Source of the DNA: an uncultured Eubacteriales bacterium
Lineage (GTDB): Bacteria; Bacillota; Clostridia; Christensenellales; UBA1242
Reading direction: 5' to 3'
Assembly (NCBI GenBank): GCA_948514155.1
Contig: CAOQYA010000001.1
Span: 86,828 to 138,594, forward strand
DNA: 51,767 nt
The translations under genes and the position numbers were made by a program. Positions 7,272-14,225 of the stretch are shown one piece after another. Every line of letters starts with the position of its first letter. Position 1 is the stretch's first letter. Under the pieces are notes generated by a model, which ran no database searches, was not told where the DNA came from, and saw only the letters and a program-made list of their open reading frames with translations.

Positions 7272-7956
7272 AATAGCCGCGGAGAGAGACGGCTTTGATT
7301 GATTTTTCGAGGATGTGCTTAAACTTTAAAGCCTCCGCCTTTGGAACTTCTTTGAGGCCGCTTTCTATGCAAGTTCCGCCGTCAACAAAGTGCTGCAAGA
7401 AAAGTTTTTCGCTGCCCTTAAGCAAATTTGCGGTTTCTTGAATTTCTTTTTCGGTGTGATGTCCACCGACAAGGGTTGTGCGAAATTCATATGGCACGAT
7501 GTTTGTTTTGAGAAGACTAACACTTGTCTTTATCTCAGTCAAATGCTCGCTTGTGCCCGCTGTCTTGCTATATCCTGAAGGTGAGTTTTTGATGTCCATT
7601 GCAACATAGTCGACAAGAGATTTTTCAATCAAATCTTTAAGAAGTTCGGGCTTTGTTCCATTGGTGTCGAGTTTAACAAGATAGCCGAGCGTTTTGATTT
7701 TTCGCAAGAACTCTTCAAGGTCCGGTTGTAGGGTTGGCTCGCCGCCCGAAACGCAGACGCTGTCAAGCACACCCCTTCTTTTTTGAAGAAAAGCGAAAAA
7801 CTCTTCCTCCGAAACCTGAGACAAATTTGTGATGTTCACAAGGTCGGAATTTTGACAAAAGGGGCATCTGAAATTGCACCCGCCAGTGAAGACAGTTGCA
7901 CAGAGATGTCCCTCAAAATCGACCATAGAAAGTTTTTCAAGTCCAAATATTTTCAT
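7270..7956 (-). CDS. nrdG: Anaerobic ribonucleotide reductase activating protein (radical SAM)
   Basis: This 228-residue protein generates the glycyl radical on NrdD. The radical SAM motif is CNFRCPFC (CX3CX2C) about 27 residues in, followed by VCVSGGEPTLQ, which binds SAM, and KLDTNGTKPE. This is the shorter, NrdG-like pyruvate-formate-lyase-activase-type protein. It is encoded on the opposite strand, tail to tail with nrdD-trxB. The start is the ATG at 7954-7956: the -10 box TACAAT ends 6 nt upstream, and a TTG at 7960-7962 would overlap the region where transcription should begin. No ribosome binding site is visible, so the mRNA is predicted to be leaderless. Confidence 0.92.
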   Translation of the reverse strand: MKIFGLEKLSMVDFEGHLCATVFTGGCNFRCPFCQNSDLVNITNLSQVSEEEFFAFLQKRRGVLDSVCVSGGEPTLQPDLEEFLRKIKTLGYLVKLDTNGTKPELLKDLIEKSLVDYVAMDIKNSPSGYSKTAGTSEHLTEIKTSVSLLKTNIVPYEFRTTLVGGHHTEKEIQETANLLKGSEKLFLQHFVDGGTCIESGLKEVPKAEALKFKHILEKSIKAVSLRGY

Positions 7957-7962
7957 ATTCAA

Positions 7963-7991
7963 ATTGTAAACTTTATGGAAAATTGTGTCAA
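7963..7991 (-). promoter_or_regulatory. Strong promoter placing the start of nrdG mRNA at its ATG
   Basis: On the minus strand a perfect TTGACA (7991-7986), a 17-bp spacer, TACAAT (7968-7963), then 6 nt and ATG. The -10 to +1 distance puts +1 at or next to the start codon. Confidence 0.75.
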
Positions 7992-8022
7992 GTTTTTGAG
8001 CGCAAAACGCAATCTTAACTTA

Positions 8023-8475
8023 TCAGATTTCGTCTGCTATTGTAGGGTATATAATTGTGTTTTCCGAAAAGCCGAGGCTGTTAAGAGCGCGGCATCTGCC
8101 CGGGAAACTGTTTCTGCAGCCGGCAATATTCTGATTTATTGCAATGTTATCAAAGCCATTCAAGTTGTCGTCGAAGTCGAAGTCGCCAAGTGGCATTATG
8201 CCCTCCCAGCGATTGCAGCGGCAAGTGTTGTGCTGACAACATCTGTTATCTTTGTGCTGGCAACATCTGTTGTTATGATGACAGCAGTTATTTGGTCTGC
8301 AGCAGTTGTTTGAGCTGCCCCAGTTATTGTCCCAGCAGTTATCGAAGCCATTGTTTCCACAATTATTCCAATTCATATTTCTGCACTCACACCAGTTGTT
8401 ATTCCGGTTGTTGCAGTTATTCCGGCAATAGTTATTTTGCCAGTTATTGCATCTATTAAAGCAATTTAAATTCAT
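8023..8475 (-). CDS. Cys/Asn-rich protein, coat-like in composition
   Basis: This 150-residue protein contains about 20 cysteines and very many Asn and Trp residues. They are concentrated in the first 100 residues as NN-C and CC-containing units (SSNNCCRPNNCCHHNNRCC, then CCQH repeats). A more ordinary acidic tail follows (GDFDFDDNLNGFDN). No signal peptide or membrane segment is visible. The composition recalls cross-linked structural proteins such as spore-coat or exosporium components, or a metal-binding protein; neither is proven. The ATG at 8475 has AAGGAGG 7 nt upstream, whereas an in-frame ATG at 8514 does not. It lies downstream of its own leader and is separated from nrdG by its promoter. 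Confidence 0.8.
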   Translation of the reverse strand: MNLNCFNRCNNWQNNYCRNNCNNRNNNWCECRNMNWNNCGNNGFDNCWDNNWGSSNNCCRPNNCCHHNNRCCQHKDNRCCQHNTCRCNRWEGIMPLGDFDFDDNLNGFDNIAINQNIAGCRNSFPGRCRALNSLGFSENTIIYPTIADEI

Positions 8476-8543
8476 ACATACACCTCCTTCGTATATGTAT
8501 GGCTTCAATATCATACTATTTTGCGAGGGGAGATTGTGTTCCC

Positions 8544-8570
8544 AAAAAAGCGGCGCTAGGCCGCTTTTTT
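8544..8570 (-). terminator. Terminator of the 142-residue membrane protein gene
   Basis: AAAAAAGCGGC (8544-8554) pairs with GCCGCTTTTTT (8560-8570) around a 5-nt loop. It overlaps the stop codon of the gene ending at 8556 and gives a T-run on the minus strand. Confidence 0.8.
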
Positions 8571-8984
8571 GTAAAAATAGTGAGTTGTGTAGTTTTCACT
8601 TACAATCGAAATGCGAATTTTGCCCGACTTGTAAATTCCTGTATAAGCGATGTCCGCTTCTTCAGTTGGAAGGAAGATTAAAAGTTCCTCGCCGTGTAGA
8701 AAATAGTTGTAGCCCCCTTCGCGCTCAACAACGCCTATTTGGCCGCTGTGAGAGGTTATGTCGCCGCCGTCCGTGATATCGAGATAAAACTGTCCGTCGT
8801 CAAACTCTTCAAGCACATTTGTCTCGCCGTTCTCTGTGCGCGAGATACGATATAGTTCATATCGCCCCGTTTCAATTGAGGCAAAGTTGATGTTTGAAAT
8901 AACATAATAGAAAAGAAAGAATACAAGAACAAGTATTCCGAGTGCAACGCCCAGCCAAATTAAAACTTTTTTCCAAAGTGCCAT
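8556..8984 (-). CDS. Single-pass membrane protein, unknown function
   Basis: This 142-residue protein has one long N-terminal transmembrane helix (residues about 7-30, WLGVALGILVLVFFLFYYV). The remainder is beta-rich and polar, probably extracytoplasmic (YELYRISRTENGETNVLEEF, ending HYFYKKAA). It resembles small lipocalin-like or DUF envelope proteins, but I cannot name a family. The ATG at 8984 lies 6 nt after an extended -10 (TGATAAAAT) and has no ribosome binding site, so a leaderless mRNA is predicted. Confidence 0.75.
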   Translation of the reverse strand: MALWKKVLIWLGVALGILVLVFFLFYYVISNINFASIETGRYELYRISRTENGETNVLEEFDDGQFYLDITDGGDITSHSGQIGVVEREGGYNYFLHGEELLIFLPTEEADIAYTGIYKSGKIRISIVSENYTTHYFYKKAA

Positions 8985-8990
8985 AACTCT

Positions 8991-8999
8991 ATTTTATCA
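8991..8999 (-). promoter_or_regulatory. Extended -10 promoter, predicted leaderless
   Basis: On the minus strand TGATAAAAT (8999-8991), then 6 nt and ATG at 8984. The -35 is weak, as expected when an extended -10 is present. Confidence 0.5.
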
Positions 9000-9021
9000 C
9001 ACTTTTTTAAAAAGGAAACAA

Positions 9022-9522
9022 TTATTTATTTGAAGAGCCCAAAGATCCGTTTTTTCGCTGCGAAGATATTTCTTTAAGTTCCTTGTAAGAAATTTCTTTG
9101 GTTTTAAACTTTTCAACTTTGTGAATAATTCCTTGAGCGATTGCTTTTTTGTATGAAATAAACACAAACGGCTTTTTCTTCTCAAGTTTTTCAATATCTT
9201 CAAACTCAAGTTTTGAAATGTAAAGGGGAGTGGTGTTTGCGTTATACAAGCACACAAAAATTTCGCCGCGATAGCCGCTGTCGATAACGCCCGCACTTTT
9301 CTTCAAGCCTTTAAAGCCGGTCGAGGAGCGTTCTTCGATTTGAAAATAGTGCTTTTTGTCAAGCGCGCACGCTATTCCTGTTGGAATAAGTTTTGTTTCA
9401 AATGGAGCAAATTTGATATAATCCTCTTCAAAGCATGCATAGATGTCAAATCCGGCGTCCTCGTCGCGCTTTGAAGGGATGATTGCATCTTCTTTAACTT
9501 TTGCAAAATAAATAGTTTTCAT
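9022..9522 (-). CDS. dut: dUTP diphosphatase (dUTPase)
   Basis: This 166-residue protein hydrolyses dUTP to dUMP and PPi, preventing uracil incorporation and feeding dTMP synthesis. The trimeric dUTPase motifs are visible in order: DEDAGFDIYA (motif I), RSSTGFKG (II), GVIDSGYRGEI (III), a motif IV region near YKKAIAQGII, and a degenerate Gly/Ser-rich C-terminal arm (RKNGSLGSSNK, motif V). The insert between motifs III and IV (KLEFEDIEKLEKKKPF) makes it slightly longer than the usual 140-150 residues. GAGGTGAG precedes the ATG, and a promoter (TTGAAA, 16 bp, TATAAT) lies upstream. It fits the dNTP theme of nrdD and nrdG. Confidence 0.92.
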   Translation of the reverse strand: MKTIYFAKVKEDAIIPSKRDEDAGFDIYACFEEDYIKFAPFETKLIPTGIACALDKKHYFQIEERSSTGFKGLKKSAGVIDSGYRGEIFVCLYNANTTPLYISKLEFEDIEKLEKKKPFVFISYKKAIAQGIIHKVEKFKTKEISYKELKEISSQRKNGSLGSSNK

Positions 9523-9641
9523 ATCTCACCTCGTTAAGAACATTATACAATTTCTGACAAAATTTTCAAATTGAATTTGATGCGAAAACAAAAACTGGAC
9601 AATGGCTGGGCAATATTGATGAAAAAGTAGCGTTATATCAA

Positions 9642-9670
9642 TTGACAAAGAGTGAATTTTATGTTAATAT
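9642..9670 (+). promoter_or_regulatory. Strong extended promoter of the structured RNA/tRNA-Ser unit
   Basis: TTGACA (9642-9647), 17-bp spacer, TGT then TAATAT (9665-9670). The predicted start is near 9677. There is no open reading frame downstream before the tRNA, so this promoter serves a stable-RNA transcript. Confidence 0.75.
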
Positions 9671-9676
9671 AAAAAA

Positions 9677-9936
9677 CGCTTGAATGGCTGCACTCCTTAT
9701 AAACAAAGGGGAAGAGGCTATTAAGAGCAATTTAATATTTCGACTTATGCGGAAGTACTCAAGAGGTCGAAGAGCACTCCGTGCCGGGGCACGCTAAAGC
9801 TTAGCCCGTTTCGGCGGAAAATTTGCGCACCGGCAAATTTTCTTAATCGCCTCAACCCCCTGCTGCGGGAACCCTTAGCAGGGTAGCCTCATGATTGCAA
9901 CTGAGGCAACAATTACAATTTAATATTTCGACTTAT
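9677..9936 (+). ncRNA. Candidate structured RNA carrying a duplicate 5' half of tRNA-Ser
   Basis: This non-coding stretch sits between a strong promoter and the intact tRNA-Ser. Bases 9728-9774 repeat bases 9916-9962 exactly (47 bp), including the tRNA acceptor 5' strand and D-arm, but no matching 3' half follows. The 141-bp insert after it folds into consecutive hairpins: CGTGCC/GGCACG (9780-9793), GCTAA/TTAGC (9793-9805), GAAAATTTGC/GCAAATTTTC (9817-9826/9833-9842), CCCTGCT/AGCAGGG (9858-9864/9877-9883) and GCCTCA/TGAGGC (9886-9891/9902-9907). AGAGGCTA (9713-9720) can also pair with TAGCCTC (9884-9890). It is not SRP RNA, tmRNA, RNase P or a T-box by their conserved motifs. Confidence 0.5.
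9728..9774 (+). repeat. 47-bp direct repeat, copy 1 (truncated tRNA-Ser 5' half)
   Basis: Identical to 9916-9962. It contains GCGGAAG and the tRNA-Ser D-arm with a 20-bp AT-rich leader. Recombination between the copies would delete 188 bp and leave one intact tRNA gene. Confidence 0.9.
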
Positions 9937-9962
9937 GCGGAAGTACTCAAGAGGTCGAAGAG
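9916..9962 (+). repeat. 47-bp direct repeat, copy 2 (start of functional tRNA-Ser)
   Basis: This is the second copy of the repeat at 9728-9774. It covers 21 bp upstream of the tRNA plus its first 26 bases. Confidence 0.9.
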
Positions 9963-10029
9963 GCTCCCCTGCTAAGGGAGTAGGACGGCTAAAACTGTCG
10001 CGAGGGTCCGAATCCCTCCTTCCGCGCCA
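9937..10029 (+). tRNA. tRNA-Ser(GCU), CCA encoded
   Basis: Acceptor GCGGAAG/CTTCCGC with discriminator G and encoded CCA. Three-bp D-stem CTC/GAG, anticodon stem CTCCC/GGGAG with loop CTGCTAA (anticodon GCT), a long class II variable arm (GACGG/CTGTC) and T-stem GAGGG/CCCTC. It decodes AGC and AGU. It is the last unit of the transcript starting near 9677. Confidence 0.95.
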
Positions 10030-10034
10030 AATAA

Positions 10035-10062
10035 AAAAAACGGAGATCACTCCGTTTTTTTT
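10035..10062. terminator. Bidirectional terminator after tRNA-Ser
   Basis: CGGAG (10041-10045), loop ATCA, CTCCG (10050-10054), extended by an A/T tract. The stop codon of the convergent transporter gene lies within the hairpin. Confidence 0.85.
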
Positions 10063-11258
10063 GTTTTATCTTTCCTTATTAAAAATCCTGTTTTGTCTAC
10101 TTTGTAATACACAAAGAAAATTATAAGTTCGAAAGTGAAAAGGCCAACCATGTTTGCAAATTGTCCGATCTGTGTACAGAATGGGGTATAGAGAAGCGAC
10201 GACAGCAGAAGTCTCATAACATCTGAACTTAGGGTGACAACTGTCATCCATGTTGGGGAGTATTCAAGTTGAATGAAGTTTGACATGTTGGCTTCAAAAG
10301 GATAGATAAGAAGCCACGCAATCTCTGGAATGAGTGCAATTAGTACGATATTTAGATTTACTTCGAATGGTTTAAAAAGCGCAAAAGTAAATACAAAAGT
10401 GTATGCAAGGAAGATGCCGCACAGGATTGCGGAACGTTTCATGCTCTTTTTAAAATTAAACTCGTTATTTGAAATGTCTATTATCGCAATCTTGCCTATT
10501 GCGTTGCTTGCATCCCACATTGGGTCGGTTATAAGTGCTGCGAAGTTGATTGCTGTGATGTACTCTGGCCCAAATTGAAAAGCGTTGCTGAAGCCGAATA
10601 AATAGATGCAAAGATACAAGATGTCTTCCATGATTTCGCTAGAGCCATATTTGAAGTTAAGCAGCGGCTTGAAATCAAATTTGAACTTTTGGAAATTTAA
10701 AATGTAAAGAACCACAACATATATAAACAGGGCCGTAAGTGCAACACAGATGATAACAATTTGGTTTTTTGTTATCAGCGCAGTGACGATGAGGCATACT
10801 AAGTTGATAAGATTAAAAATTAGAACAAGCAGATTGGCCCTTTTTTCTTTGCCCTCAAAATACAACTTTTCCATGAGCATATTGAAAGAAGAATATAGGC
10901 CGAACTGGATTATCGTATATAGGCCAAAAATTTTAAAAGTTTCCACTTCCATGTGCATGAACTGTATGTAATTATTTGTGAATACCGCGCAGATGCTGAA
11001 AATGATTGCAACAGCAACATTTCCAAGAACGAGACCGGTGAAGGTTGCGTTTTTATTTTGTTCTTTATTAGACCTAACATTTGAGCCGGTTGCGAAAAGA
11101 GAAATAAGAAGAGGCCCAATAAACTGCAAAGGATATGTCAGCGAAAAGGTGTTGCTTAGCTGTTTATCGCCTAAAATGATTGACAAAAGAAACCAGCCAA
11201 CTATTGGAGTGACTGACGACAAAAACAAGTTAAATGCAATTCTAAAGTATCGTTTCAT
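10047..11258 (-). CDS. Polytopic membrane protein of the MOP/MATE-like type
   Basis: This 403-residue protein has about 11-12 hydrophobic helices spread over its length. Examples are VTPIVGWFLLSIIL near the start, LVLIFNLINLVCLIVTALIT in the middle and ANMVGLFTFELIIFFVYY near the end. The overall pattern and length fit a MATE/MOP-superfamily exporter or lipid-linked-oligosaccharide flippase, but I see no diagnostic short motif. It is transcribed divergently from an APH/choline-kinase-like gene and a P-loop kinase gene, suggesting transport and phosphorylation of a shared small molecule (inference). An extended -10 (TGCTACAAT) lies about 30 bp upstream. The ribosome binding site (GAGAG) is weak. 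Confidence 0.7.
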   Translation of the reverse strand: MKRYFRIAFNLFLSSVTPIVGWFLLSIILGDKQLSNTFSLTYPLQFIGPLLISLFATGSNVRSNKEQNKNATFTGLVLGNVAVAIIFSICAVFTNNYIQFMHMEVETFKIFGLYTIIQFGLYSSFNMLMEKLYFEGKEKRANLLVLIFNLINLVCLIVTALITKNQIVIICVALTALFIYVVVLYILNFQKFKFDFKPLLNFKYGSSEIMEDILYLCIYLFGFSNAFQFGPEYITAINFAALITDPMWDASNAIGKIAIIDISNNEFNFKKSMKRSAILCGIFLAYTFVFTFALFKPFEVNLNIVLIALIPEIAWLLIYPFEANMSNFIQLEYSPTWMTVVTLSSDVMRLLLSSLLYTPFCTQIGQFANMVGLFTFELIIFFVYYKVDKTGFLIRKDKTKKTE

Positions 11259-11381
11259 TAGTAATACCGAACTCTCTTATATGTGATTGTAGCATAAAAG
11301 TAAATATTTAGTGCTTTAAAAGTGCGAAATTTTCGTTTGCAACATTAAAATTATATGCTATCATTCATAATGGGAGTTAAA

Positions 11382-12239
11382 ATGGATTTAGAAAAATTAA
11401 AAAGCTCATTGCCTGTATTGAGAGGTAGAGAAAATATAGAAAGTCTCTATGGTCAGTTACATAATAAAAAAAACAAGTTTTTTCTAAAATGCGACGATGA
11501 CTTTATTACGATAATGTACACAAATAAAAAGAAAGTGCGTAACTTACTGAAGACTTATGAAAAATTAAAAGCCAGTGGCATTAACTACATACCAGATGTA
11601 ATTTCATATTACAAAAGAAGAAATATATTGGTAACAAGTTTCCCAGGCGACGGTAACGGAGTTACGCTAGAGAAGCTTTCTGGGCTTAATGCCGAGGAAG
11701 AAAACGATGTGGTAGATAAGATTTATCAACTGGTTCAGAAATTACATAACATAGAGTTGCCTAAGAAACATAAGAGTACGGATTGGTTTAAAAACATAAA
11801 AAAGGAAATTCTTAAGTATTTGAGATTTTTTCAAAAAAGAAAATTGCTCAGTGAGCAATCTTGTCAGATAATAAAGCGAAAGTTGTTTGACCTAAAATCA
11901 TATTTTGAGCATGTTAGAGTGACATATATTCATGATGATTTGACTGGGAAAAATATTTGCTATAATATGAAAAGTAAAGAGGTTTACTTTATAGATTGGG
12001 ATACATTTAAAATTGCAGATCCTAACATTGACTGGGTCAAAACAATAACGCATAGTTATTCGCCACTACTTGAAAAGGTTAGAACAAAATACTATCCAGA
12101 CCTAAGCGACGGAATTGTGCAGTTTTACCATATTCGTACATATCTTTACTGGCTTAAGTTTTTGGTGAGGACAAAGAATGATTTACTGCAAACCGGCATT
12201 GAAGATTTTAAAAAGTTATTGCAAAATTATACGAACTAG
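11382..12239 (+). CDS. APH/choline-kinase-like phosphotransferase
   Basis: This 285-residue protein has the catalytic core of the aminoglycoside/choline kinase fold. YIHDDLTGKNICYN (HxDxxxxN) forms the catalytic loop, and VYFIDWDTFK supplies the metal-binding Asp, in the C-terminal half. The N-terminal lobe has the Lys-containing strand NKFFLKCDDDFITIMYT. It should transfer phosphate from ATP to a small hydroxylated substrate, which is unknown. Two starts are possible: ATG at 11382 with GGGAG 5 nt upstream (preferred), or ATG at 11370. It is followed after 8 bp by a P-loop kinase gene and preceded by a divergent transporter, forming a compact three-gene locus. AT-richer codon use than the neighbours hints at transfer (impression only). 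Confidence 0.78.
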   Translation: MDLEKLKSSLPVLRGRENIESLYGQLHNKKNKFFLKCDDDFITIMYTNKKKVRNLLKTYEKLKASGINYIPDVISYYKRRNILVTSFPGDGNGVTLEKLSGLNAEEENDVVDKIYQLVQKLHNIELPKKHKSTDWFKNIKKEILKYLRFFQKRKLLSEQSCQIIKRKLFDLKSYFEHVRVTYIHDDLTGKNICYNMKSKEVYFIDWDTFKIADPNIDWVKTITHSYSPLLEKVRTKYYPDLSDGIVQFYHIRTYLYWLKFLVRTKNDLLQTGIEDFKKLLQNYTN

Positions 12240-12247
12240 GAGTGAAT

Positions 12248-12925
12248 ATGTGCAATTACAAGATAGGAAAGTTTTTCACGAGAAAGGACATAGTTTTCAA
12301 TCTCAGTGATTTCCCCAAAAAAAGCAATGTTCTTTTCGTGACTGGGCTTTTCGGCTCAGGCAAGTCAACGATGGGCAAGGATTTGTCAGAAAGTTTAGGC
12401 GCAGTTCATCTGCAACAGGATTGGCTTACTTGGTCAAATGTTTATAATGACCCCGTGTGCGATTACTTTATCGATGAGTTTAAAAATAAAAACCCAGAAA
12501 CCATTGAACTTTTTGAAAATCAATGGTGGCATGGGTATGAGTATATCACAAGAGAGCAAAAGCGTGAATACCGACGAAGATTTGACAGAATGATGTTCGA
12601 AACCGCAGAAGCGTGTAAGGAAAAAATCTTTGTTTTTGAAGGCGCATCTTTATATAGCTATCAATATACCGCAGAACTTATGAGATATAAGCCTCTTGTT
12701 ATAAAGAGGACAAGTATGGTTACATCACTTAAGCGCATGTGCAAGAGAGACCTTGGTAAAGTTTCACTTAGAGGTATGTATAAGCTTTGGAAAACTCATC
12801 ACAAACAGTGGACTATTGGACGAAATAAGTTAAACTCATACATATTGCAGCTTGTAAAGCAGAATGGCAAGGACAGCATTACTTTTATAAAAAGTTATAG
12901 AGATGTGGCCGATTGCATTAAATAG
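12248..12925 (+). CDS. P-loop kinase-like protein
   Basis: This 225-residue protein has Walker A GLFGSGKST about 40 residues from the start and the segment GAVHLQQDWLTW. An aromatic-rich middle (ENQWWHGYEYITREQKREYR) precedes a Walker B-like strand EKIFVFEGASLYSYQY and a basic C-terminal half (KRTSMVTSLKRMCKRDLG), as in nucleoside or small-molecule kinases of the P-loop superfamily. The substrate is unknown. AGGAG lies 5 nt before the ATG at 12248; an upstream in-frame GTG at 12242 is less likely. It follows the APH-like kinase by 8 bp and is almost certainly co-transcribed with it. Confidence 0.75.
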   Translation: MCNYKIGKFFTRKDIVFNLSDFPKKSNVLFVTGLFGSGKSTMGKDLSESLGAVHLQQDWLTWSNVYNDPVCDYFIDEFKNKNPETIELFENQWWHGYEYITREQKREYRRRFDRMMFETAEACKEKIFVFEGASLYSYQYTAELMRYKPLVIKRTSMVTSLKRMCKRDLGKVSLRGMYKLWKTHHKQWTIGRNKLNSYILQLVKQNGKDSITFIKSYRDVADCIK

Positions 12926-12974
12926 GACTAGATTTTATTGATAGAATGTGATAGAATTATAAAAGAGGTGAGTT

Positions 12975-13427
12975 ATGAGAGATAACAAAATTAAAGAACC
13001 AAAACATTTTTTAGTGATGCGTGTGCTTGGGTTTATTCTGCTTGCTGTTGGAATAGTTTTAATTATCCTTGCGTGCACGGTTTTTTCTGCGCACCCATTT
13101 AATGATACCTTTTTTCCTAAAGAGCCAAATTTTGCGGCTCTGGCTGTAGGGATATTTTCCATCGTAATCTCACTGGTTCTTATTGTGAATGGCTTTGCAC
13201 CTAAGTTTGCAAAATTGAACGCGAAGGGCGCAAGGTATATTCAACAAGAAACAAAAGAAGATACTAAGGAAATCGCAAGTACAGGTGCGGACATCGCAAG
13301 TGAGGCTGTAACAAAAACGGCGAAGGCAATCAAGAAAGGAATTAAGGACACAAAATTTTGCAAGCATTGTGGAGCGGAGATTGATGCGGACTCTGCATTT
13401 TGTAAGGACTGCGGAAAAAAGCAATAA
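12975..13427 (+). CDS. Two-helix membrane protein with C-terminal zinc ribbon
   Basis: This 150-residue protein has two hydrophobic helices (residues about 14-35, VLGFILLAVGIVLIILACTV, and about 54-75, AALAVGIFSIVISLVLIVNG). A polar, possibly helical linker (KEDTKEIASTGADIASEAVT) leads to a C-terminal zinc ribbon, FCKHCGAEIDADSAFCKDCG. The two CX2C pairs should bind Zn. The ribbon would lie in the cytoplasm. The function is unknown; similar architectures are common in Firmicutes. GAGGTGAG precedes the ATG. The next gene starts 29 bp downstream, suggesting an operon of two membrane proteins. Confidence 0.8.
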   Translation: MRDNKIKEPKHFLVMRVLGFILLAVGIVLIILACTVFSAHPFNDTFFPKEPNFAALAVGIFSIVISLVLIVNGFAPKFAKLNAKGARYIQQETKEDTKEIASTGADIASEAVTKTAKAIKKGIKDTKFCKHCGAEIDADSAFCKDCGKKQ

Positions 13428-13456
13428 GAAACAAATAAAAAGGAAAGTTGAAAATT

Positions 13457-14155
13457 ATGAAAGAGAAAAAACAAAGTTTGGCGCTTGCGATGATAACTTC
13501 GCTGCTTGTGATTATTGCTGGAGCGGCGATTTGGGGCGTGCTCTATTATTATGGCTGGTTCAGTGCTTGGGTCGCTTTCATAGCAGTTGCTTGTGCGTCA
13601 CTTTGCTGGCAAAGATTTTATAAAACAAATTGGGCGATGTATGTTTGGACGGCTGTGTGGTCAATAGTGCTTAATATTGTTTCGATGTTATTAACAATTA
13701 TCGTTGCCCTTCAAGTGGAACTTAATTGCTCGTTCTCAATTGCAGCGGAACTCTTCTCAGCTGTCTTTTCAGAAGGTCAAGGCGATTTTATTCTCGACTG
13801 CGTTCTCAGTGTTGTGTTCACGGGGCTTGGAATGTTGTGTGTCTTCCTCAACACAAGATATGCGAGAAAGCAAGCGGCACAAAAGCAAGCGGCGGAGCCT
13901 GTTACAGAACAGAACTCAAATAGCGAGGCTAACCCGACCGAAAAAATTGCAGATTTCTTTGTTTCAAGATTTGTTAATATGGGCGAGATAGAGGACGCCG
14001 CAGAGCGTGAGACTAAACTAAATGAGTTTAGAGAAACCTATCTTGCAAAACTCGATGCAGCAACAAAGGAAGAGGTTGTTAAAATCATTTCCACAAAAAC
14101 CTACACGGCAAGCGAAGTTGTGGCGGTGGAACTTTTGAAAGAAGAGTTAAAGTAA
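13457..14155 (+). CDS. Multi-pass membrane protein, unknown function
   Basis: This 232-residue protein has about four transmembrane helices in the first 135 residues (LAMITSLLVIIAGAAIWGVL, WVAFIAVACASLCW, SIVLNIVSMLLTIIVALQ, VVFTGLGMLCVFLNT). A charged cytoplasmic tail follows, with a Gln/Ala-rich linker (RKQAAQKQAAE) and a helical domain (FRETYLAKLDAATKEEVVKI). No family is recognised. The ATG at 13457 is 12 nt after AGGA; an in-frame TTG at 13448 closer to that site is an alternative. It probably shares a transcript with the zinc-ribbon protein and ends at a strong terminator. Confidence 0.72.
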   Translation: MKEKKQSLALAMITSLLVIIAGAAIWGVLYYYGWFSAWVAFIAVACASLCWQRFYKTNWAMYVWTAVWSIVLNIVSMLLTIIVALQVELNCSFSIAAELFSAVFSEGQGDFILDCVLSVVFTGLGMLCVFLNTRYARKQAAQKQAAEPVTEQNSNSEANPTEKIADFFVSRFVNMGEIEDAAERETKLNEFRETYLAKLDAATKEEVVKIISTKTYTASEVVAVELLKEELK

Positions 14156-14176
14156 AAGGGCCGAGGCCCTTTTTTC
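14156..14176 (+). terminator. Rho-independent terminator
   Basis: AAAGGGCC pairs with GGCCCTTT (14157-14162/14165-14170 core), followed by T6, immediately after the stop at 14155. Confidence 0.8.
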
Positions 14177-14225
14177 TTTGGAAAAAATTTGTGATGTGAT
14201 ATATTATTTTTGTTTTGGAGGCAAA

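Noticed and set aside
7963..7991. Possible NrdR box at the nrdG promoter
   Set aside because: Only the left half ACACAAT resembles the consensus; there is no dyad partner and no second box at 31-32 bp.
7783..8313. 176-residue plus-strand frame spanning the nrdG promoter and the Cys-rich gene
   Set aside because: It covers two real minus-strand genes and a strong promoter, and its sequence shows only the shadow of the Asn/Cys repeats.
9677..9936. Known stable RNAs (SRP RNA, tmRNA, RNase P, 6S, T-box) for the structured segment
   Set aside because: None of their conserved cores could be found: no GGAAG SRP domain in context, no tmRNA tRNA-like ends, no RNase P CR motifs, no T-box sequence.
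9728..9962. Repeats considered as a CRISPR array or two tandem tRNA genes
   Set aside because: Only two copies with one 141-bp spacer, no cas genes, and the first copy lacks a tRNA 3' half, so neither reading fits.
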